The notes under the pieces: model-generated
Database searches by the model: none
What the model was told of the DNA's origin: nothing
The model's input: the letters and a program-made list of their open reading frames with translations, nothing else
Source of the DNA: Rostratula benghalensis
Taxonomy: Eukaryota; Chordata; Aves; Charadriiformes; Rostratulidae
Length of the DNA stretch: 64,000 nucleotides
Assembly: GCA_013399305.1 (NCBI GenBank)
Contig: VXAI01000083.1
Span: 1,509,776-1,573,775 of the forward strand
Direction: 5' to 3'
Part shown: in pieces, positions 56,984-64,000 of the stretch
Layout of the letters: each line of letters opens with the position of its first letter
How positions within the stretch are numbered: position 1 is the first letter of the stretch
Made by a program: the position numbers and the translations under genes

Positions 56984-59900
56984 CTAAAAATAAAAGAAGA
57001 TACTCTGAAAGTTGGAATAAAAATTGTAATATTTGCAGAATGGACAGGCTCTCATTTATGCTTGCTGTGATAAAACTAAGTGTTGACAGGTTTTCTTCAC
57101 AGAGTCCTTTACCAACACTTTTACTTACTTTCCAAAAAAAACCCCCAAACCCATTAGAAGTCAGCATTAGTATTCCTTTGTGATAGACTCAAGTTGAACA
57201 GGTGAACTACATGTTTGGAACAACACTTACAACCTTGCATAAATAAATATTGTTTTGCTAAGTCCAAGAGCTTCTAGTTTCAAAGAAAAAGTTTCTCCCT
57301 TAAAACAAAAATATATATAATGAAGGCATTATGCAAAACAGAGTAAACCGATATCTCAACAATATTGGTACGTCTGTTTCCACTCCCCTACCCAAAAAAA
57401 AAAAAAAGGAAAAAAAAAAAGGAGACAAAATCTGAGATAAAAGGTGACTGTTCCACATTACTAAAGTTTCCACCACCTCCAACTTCAGCAAATCTTACGC
57501 TCACCCATGGCTGGTCATGCCTCCCTTCTGCTGTGTCAGCCCTGGCACTTCCCCGTTGCAAAGTCACAAAGATCAAGGACCTGAAGACCAGCTTCAGAGA
57601 AAAAAAAAACCAAAAAAACCCCCCCACCACCAAAAAAACAAAAGAAAGGCTTTAGGCAGTTCTGGTCAGGCCAGTGCAATGCTAATGCTTTATTAACAGG
57701 AAGGAGAGACACCCCAAATCACAGCCTGTATTTAGCAAGGTTGAAGCTACTATGAAACTGTACCCTCTGGCTAGAAAATGGGATGTTTAAGAACAGTTAA
57801 GGTTTGTTTTACAGGGGTATAAGCTAATGCTGGCTACAGGATGTGTTCCTGCCCCTTTGTCCAAAGTGGTGCCGAGATCTTCAGCATGCTCACCCAGAAT
57901 GAGGAGACATCATGCTCCCCCCAGGCTAACAGCAAGTCTTCAGGACTTATTTTCAGCCTGCTGAGCCAGCTCAGCACTGGGCACCCCCATGAGACCACTT
58001 CACTGTCCGTGACCACCTCCCCTGGGAACAGGGCAGGAAGGGACCATGCAGCCATTCCTCCCAAACAGGAGGCCACCAGCTGAGACACTGCAAGTAGTGG
58101 CCAGGAACAACCTGCATTTGACTCTGTGTCTCGGAAAGCAGAAAAGTCACCAGCCACAAGCTCTTTTTAATGCTTTCAGTACACCTATCAAAATGATGCA
58201 GAAAAAAACTGAAGAATAAGAACCCATACCATCATCTTGGAGGAAAACGAAGGGGATGAGGGAACACTTTGTAGCTACCAAGCTTTTAGCTACTGTTTTT
58301 GGAAATTTTGGACAGAAAGAAGGAGAGTGGCAGTATACTTAATCTTTGCACAAGAACTGCTTCTAATCTAGAGCAAGTAAAATTAAGGTATCAAAAGCAC
58401 GAGCAGACACGGACCTCCTTTCACATTATTAAAGATGATTATACCGTGTAATTGCAACTGTTACTGGAGCTCAACAGACCTCTATAAAGATAGTAACATC
58501 TATAATTTGGAGTAAAATGCTTGTAGGCCAGAGCTTTGAGAGTTGATGTTCCTCTATACGTCAATAGAAATAGAAAAATCACTAGCTACCAGTTTGTAAA
58601 AATTCCTGTTTTGTTTTCAGTGATACTTAAAACAGAAGACTCTCCAATCATATTTTTACCTCTGTTCCTAGTTGTTATTTATCTTCTCAATGTAGTGCAT
58701 TAATCAAGGCAGCACTACCTGCTGCATTACAAGTTAGGCTTTGCCCAAGCGGTGCCTCCCCTAGAACGTGTTCAGTCACAGTCAGAGCTGGGCAAAGGAG
58801 ACTGAATACTCTGGTGTTGAAAGAAATTTATAGGAGGCAACAGAGGAGACCATTATTAGTCCATTAACAAAATCAATAAAGCCCATAAAAGATCTACTTT
58901 ATAGAGTTAAGAATTGTCTTCAGATCTGCCACACGGATATGCATGATGATGCAGACACCAAATGATTTATGCTACTTTTAAAGAATACTTAAGCTAATTT
59001 TGTGATTCTTTTTCCTCCTGCATGATTGCCTGCACCCAGCTTACACTTCTGTGTCCACTACTCTTTCAGTACCAGTGGTCCTGTTTTATTTAATTGAGTT
59101 CAGTTCCCACAAATGACCTCATCAGAAATGAACCTTCTAACTTCCATTTTTATACATAACCTCATCAAAAAGACGCATGATTTCAAATAAGTTCATCAAC
59201 TGCAATGAAGATTCCTCCAGGTGCAAGGCAATATTTTAGAATCAGACCTGATGACTTGCAAAGGTGTGTCAGGTCCTTGACACATTTTTAAATACGTGGA
59301 TTTCTATATCCAAAGCCATTTCTGTGTTGAAATACTTTCACTGGTTTAACTGACACCTGTAGTTTATTTAAGGACAGGGTAGAATTTTGACAAAATCTCT
59401 TGATCTTCAGACGAACCTCTGTGCGTTGCATGCCAGACTTTGCCTTGCAAAGCTCGAGAGAGGTCATAGTCAGGTTTAACACACAACTCATTTTTGCAGT
59501 TTAGTTTAATCCCTCGTAAACTACACCTGCCAACCAAAATATTGGTAAGATTCCTTCCTAACTTCTGCCTTGAATCCAGGAAAGTACAGTTCAGAGGATC
59601 TGTGCAGAGGCCATCAGAAACTGGTTTCAGTAAATAGATTAAAGGGCACTACAAACACAGAGTTATGGAAGCTGAGCCACAACTTTAGTTTACATTCCAA
59701 CATCTAAATTTTCAAATAAGCAGGTGAGAATTTATTAATGCATTTAGTGTTCTAATTATACTGAATCTTAAGTCAATAGACAGTTCTGTACCATTTCTCA
59801 CTGCCTCACCTATCCACACACATATTTACCAAAACTTCAGAAGGGACATTACGGTATTTTTAAAATATCAGTAGCTATCCTGTTACATAAATCAATCTTA

Positions 59901-62900
59901 CTCATTCTGCCCCACCAAGTAATTAATCCTTTTATTCCCCCTCAAACTATGCTGCAGTTACTTGGTATAACATGGCTGTTAACAAGTAGTTGTTACACTC
60001 CAGATGGTGCAGAAGGGATAGACAACCTCAACGCACAGTATTGATGCCTGGACTTAAGGCCCAATAAACTGTCCCAGAAAACCACAGGGCAATTTTTGCT
60101 GTTCAGGTTGCAGATGTAGCACAACCTCTGGGGCAGGAAATACAACTTTGGTGAAGATCTCAGATTACACAGAGTAAGAGAAAGGAAATGAAGAATCATA
60201 AGGTTTTTTGACTTTTAACTGCCTACATAATAATTTCTAACTAGACATTAAAAAAAATCTCACAGGATTATTACTAGTTTCTAGTACTTTCAGCAATCTC
60301 TGAGCATTCAATCTCAAAACCCTAGGACAAAACCATAACTGGCAAACTTATCTCACACTAGTGTGTAGGACATTTGCATTACTCCTTCTATTGCAGGTTA
60401 AAAGCCCACTGATACGTCATCTGTAAAGTCCAGAGGGAAATCAGTTTGCTATTACCAGTCCTTAATGTGCTTCTTTAGAATATTTAAGCAAGTACCCTGT
60501 GTTTAATAAAGTGAATACTGAACGTTCGGAAGCTCCACTTGAAAGTCACAAACTCCCAAGTCATCACATTAATCCATGAAGTGCTGTTTCTGCGTATCCC
60601 ATCCTCATAGTTAACAAGTTTTGCTCACTTTCAACACCTGGCAGACCTAGCAATTTTTCTACATTAAGTACACTGAGAATCCAAACATCTGTAAAAGCCT
60701 AATGTTACTGTCTCTGAGATCACAATAGGTTAATACTACATTCAACAAAGGATTACACTGGGTGTTGGGTTTCTGATTTTTTGGGGGAAGTATCACCATG
60801 AAAACTGATGCTAACCAGGTTATACAAACCAAAATATTCATTCTTAAGTTTTCCCTGGTATGGGATATCTGTGATAGTCAGTCAAAACATACACAAACTG
60901 GAGATAACTTACAAAGTGCTGACATGACTAAGCAGTAAGGTAGCTGCATTACTATCAACAGAATCAGCAGGTCATACACCTTCACAGTGGACTCAGAACA
61001 ACTGCCGCCATTTCTAAGGAAATAAATTGCTTTTCCCAATTTGTGTACCTACAAAGCACTCCAGTTTCTTCAGGTTTTCTCACCTTTGACTTGAGCCTCA
61101 GACTCCAAGTTAGAAATCCACATGGATTTTTATTATAACTTCATTTTGATCTTGACTTGCCAAGCTTAGAAAATACGCATTTGAGCTTTTGGGAAGCCAG
61201 GTGTCCAGTTGGTTGGCAACACATTGGCACTGAAAAGAGAGTTTGTTACAGAAAACAATTCTGTGAAATTTAATAAAATTCAGGCAAAGCATTATGCAAA
61301 CTGATATTCCATGAATGTAAGTTGTATTTTCACTTCAATAAAAAACAGAGGTGGCAAAGTAGCATTTTTAAGACTTCAACATCTGCCTGCCATGCTAATA
61401 AAGTAGCATTGGCCAAGTATGTTGCTGTCTATATGACAATGCACAGAATAATCTACAACAAATGAAAAAGCAATTTTCCTGTAAATACCTCCTCTACCCC
61501 TGCTATAAGTCCTAGGCCAACTAACATCATTCAGCTTTCCACTTTGGTGGTCTCCCACTCCTCAACCTTCTGTAAACCCCCCAAGACAGAGATCTTGTTC
61601 TTCATTCCCTTTTTCTAAACTGAATACTAATTAAAAAAAAAACTTATCACAGTAGCAGAAGAATCCCTTTGCTATATGCAGTGGTTCAGGAGACGTAAAT
61701 GTAGTCCAAGTGCTAAGTCAGATGCTAGGGACACATGAGAGATCTAAGGCTGGTAAGCGATAAGAACAAAAATGGGAACTCCGTGCCCTTCAGGTTCTCC
61801 AAGACTGCTGAGTACAAGTCTCAATGAAGACCAATCCTACTAACACATTGCAACCTGTCACATTGGCTCCTCCTCAGATAAGATTAAGGTTATTGCCAGC
61901 AGAACTTCTTTGTTCAAGCAACTTGTTCCACAGCATCCACCTTCTTTCCCTTTCTGTGGCAAGAGCAAGCACAAGTGGAGGAGAGAACATAGAAGAACTA
62001 AAGCTGAGTTTCCTTTTGAAGTAGTAGTGCATCTGCTTCATGAAACAGGTACTTATTCTAACTACTATCCCACACAGCTTGCTGCAAATGCCTAGTCCTT
62101 CCACTCCAGTTACTTAATTCAACATCCAAAACTATGAATCTCTCCAGGGAGACCTGGTGATGCCCAGAGATGTGTTTTTACAAAATAATGAGAACAACTT
62201 GGTGTCAAGGAGTACCATGAAAGAAAGAGCAATAATAAGAAAATGGGAATAAATTGGTGCCAATGATCCTCTGGTTAGGAAAAAAAAATATTAAAATAAA
62301 TCAAGTTATATAGTTGTTCTGTAATGACTACTTAAAAGATCTGGAGAATAAAGAAAAAGGGGGGCAAAAAAAAAGCATAGCAGCATAAGAAGAAAAAAAA
62401 TTTTTATGGTTTAAAGTCTGCCTACAGTGTACAGCACCATAGCCTTAGTGTCAAAAAGTCCCAAGATTGCTGAATCAAATAAACTTGCCCACAAAGTAAA
62501 TCTTAATAGAATAGTCCATTAATGCTAATAATTTGAAAAACAATAAGCAACAACAACGCTCCTCTGATCTCAAACAGTAACAAAAACCAGTCATGGATGT
62601 GAAGTTATAATTAATAAAACAAATGAAAATTCATTCAGAGTACAAGCCACGCTAAGTAAGTGTAAAAATCTTTATGGTCTAAAACATTATAAAACTGTCA
62701 GGGGTTAACACATAGATAAACGGGAACAAGCAGTTTCTGATAGGCTGTATTTGGTTTTTTTAACCTCAGCACCAAACAAGCATTCTTTTGGAAAAAAGTC
62801 AACTTATGAAAGACTGTAAATATATTACTGTTTTTGTCTGTCTATCCATAACAGGTACAAGAAGAAAATCAGCACGCTACTCGATTTTTTTTCTTTCCCT

Positions 62901-63993
62901 CCGCAGATCTCCAGTGGTACAAAATAACAAAACTTGACACCAGTATAAATCCCATACAAAACAGCAACTATAATAAGAAAGTTACTATATACATAAATAA
63001 AACTAGATTGCAGCAGTGAGACTACTATCATAGCTTTAGAAACCTGAACCGTATTGGCAACTACCTAATTGACTGTCCATTCTGCCAAAAGCTCACAATG
63101 TTTTGCACACTCCAAATAGAAATAAAACAATCAACCAACCCCTTCAACTTACACACCACCTGTGGAGATACTGGATCACGCAACAATACTTAATAATCTG
63201 CATTTGTGGGCTACTGTCTCCTTCCTACACAGTACACAACCCTAAGTGCAGAAGGTTATGCTTATGGTTTGGGTAAGCGTAATATCATGACCAGCTCGTA
63301 AAACTGCTTTTAAATATCCGTGACTCACAGCACAATTACTTCTCTCTCCACTAAGTACAGAATTTGCAATATTACATTACAGTTCTACCTATAAAATTCA
63401 GGCCTTTATTAGCTACAAATTAGACAGCCACGTGTTTTAAATGTAGCATGTACACAAGAGTTTGTAAGAAGAAAGGCACACTAAAATGCAGTTTTACTCT
63501 GAAGATGCGAGCTGCTTTAAGACTCCACCTTGGAGAACACAGAACTACTTTTGCTTCGCCACATACGGTCTTATATATATCAGAATCCCGAGGCTAACAG
63601 AATGCAGGGGTACAGGGCTGGGGATTGCATGTAACTTCCCAGAGTCAAGCCTATGTGCCACACAAAGGCACTTCTACAGAAAGACCTTCCCTGGCAGCAG
63701 TCCCTCCAGACCGCCATAGTTAGTGCACTTCCTCCTCACTCCCTTCCAAATGCCCCAGGGATAAAGAGTGATACCAGGACACCCTGTTCAACTGCCACCA
63801 CCACTGGCTGTGTGCAAGGCTGACACAGCCTTTGAAAGGTCCCCGTCCTGAAGGGAAACAAAGTTTGAGTCGCTCGGTGACAGTCCCCTACAGCTGACCA
63901 CCTCCTGCCCCACTCACGCGTGGGCAACCACCTACCCCTGTGTGGAGCCCGCAGGCCTCACATCATGAGGCCACAACCAACTTTCTCCTTACC
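56984..63993 (-). other. HDX: Probable HDX 5' UTR intron
   Basis: This stretch lies upstream of the first coding exon and ends at its 3' side with the acceptor TTTATTTTTAG. I see no coding exon of HDX or another gene in it. It holds poly-A and A/C-rich tracts near 57,394-57,420 and 57,600-57,645, a GC-richer block at about 57,660-58,160, and otherwise AT-rich unique-looking sequence. The 5' boundary is uncertain because the upstream noncoding exon has not been proven. Confidence 0.5.
57388..57645. repeat. Pair of poly-A / A-C-rich tracts
   Basis: Poly-A runs broken by gg occupy about 57,394-57,420, and an a/c homopolymer patchwork occupies about 57,600-57,645. They create Lys- and Pro-rich chance frames on the plus strand. 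They lie in the probable 5' UTR intron of HDX. Confidence 0.8.
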
Positions 63994-64000
63994 TCTCCCC
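63994..64000 (-). other. HDX: Candidate 3' end of a noncoding HDX first exon at the window edge
   Basis: On the minus strand the window opens GGGGAGAG followed by GTAAGG (donor at 63993..63988), a good splice donor. The first coding exon starts with its ATG directly at an acceptor, so an upstream noncoding exon is required. The DNA also becomes GC-richer with several CpGs towards this edge (about 63,830-63,960). If right, exon 1 and the promoter lie mostly beyond the window and the first intron is about 7.0 kb. One donor-like site is weak evidence on its own. Confidence 0.3.

Noticed and set aside
57365..57655. Lys-rich 96-codon plus-strand frame
   Set aside because: Produced by poly-A tracts in an intron.
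1..64000. CRISPR arrays, operons, bacterial regulatory sites, tRNA or rRNA genes, intact retroviruses
   Set aside because: No direct-repeat/spacer pattern, no tight gene arrays, no cloverleaf or rRNA sequence and no long pol- or env-like frame were seen; the window is vertebrate intron-rich DNA.

Overview
The window is vertebrate nuclear DNA and carries one gene I can support in full: HDX (highly divergent homeobox), read on the minus strand. All nine coding exons are present, from the ATG at 56983 down to the TGA at 21844. Each internal boundary is a GT-AG splice site. The joined exons total 2091 nt, giving a 696-residue protein with no frameshift or internal stop. The protein has two divergent homeodomains, a long Ser/Thr/Gln-rich linker between them, and an acidic C-terminal part ending in a short helical segment. 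I recognise it by clear similarity to mammalian HDX. The introns are compact (0.6 to 8.9 kb), there is a degraded CR1-type LINE, and A/C-rich simple repeats are common. Together these suggest a bird, or less likely another sauropsid. The species is an inference.

Layout, left to right. Positions 1 to about 14,990 hold no gene I can support; they look like intergenic DNA downstream of HDX, with a few simple repeats, GC-richer patches and possible conserved noncoding blocks. About 15,000 to 21,843 lies downstream of the HDX stop codon. It is probably partly the HDX 3' UTR, since it is AT-rich and has several minus-strand AATAAA signals, but its end cannot be fixed by reading. From 21,844 to 56,983 the HDX coding exons alternate with introns. 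From 56,984 to the right edge is most likely the intron between the first coding exon and an upstream noncoding exon. A good donor sequence at 63,993..63,988 suggests that this noncoding exon begins at the very edge of the window, with the promoter outside it.

The two homeodomains are each encoded by a 147-nt exon followed by an exon that starts with the recognition helix. Both are split at the same place in the same phase, which points to an old internal duplication. Both have glycine at the base-specificity position 50. The C-terminal exons carry a sumoylation-type motif overlapping a SUMO-interaction-type motif, formed across a splice junction. I found no bacterial-type system, CRISPR array, tRNA, rRNA or intact mobile element. 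A few minus-strand open stretches downstream of HDX (notably 20,381..20,551) look exon-like and deserve a transcript check, but I do not recognise them.
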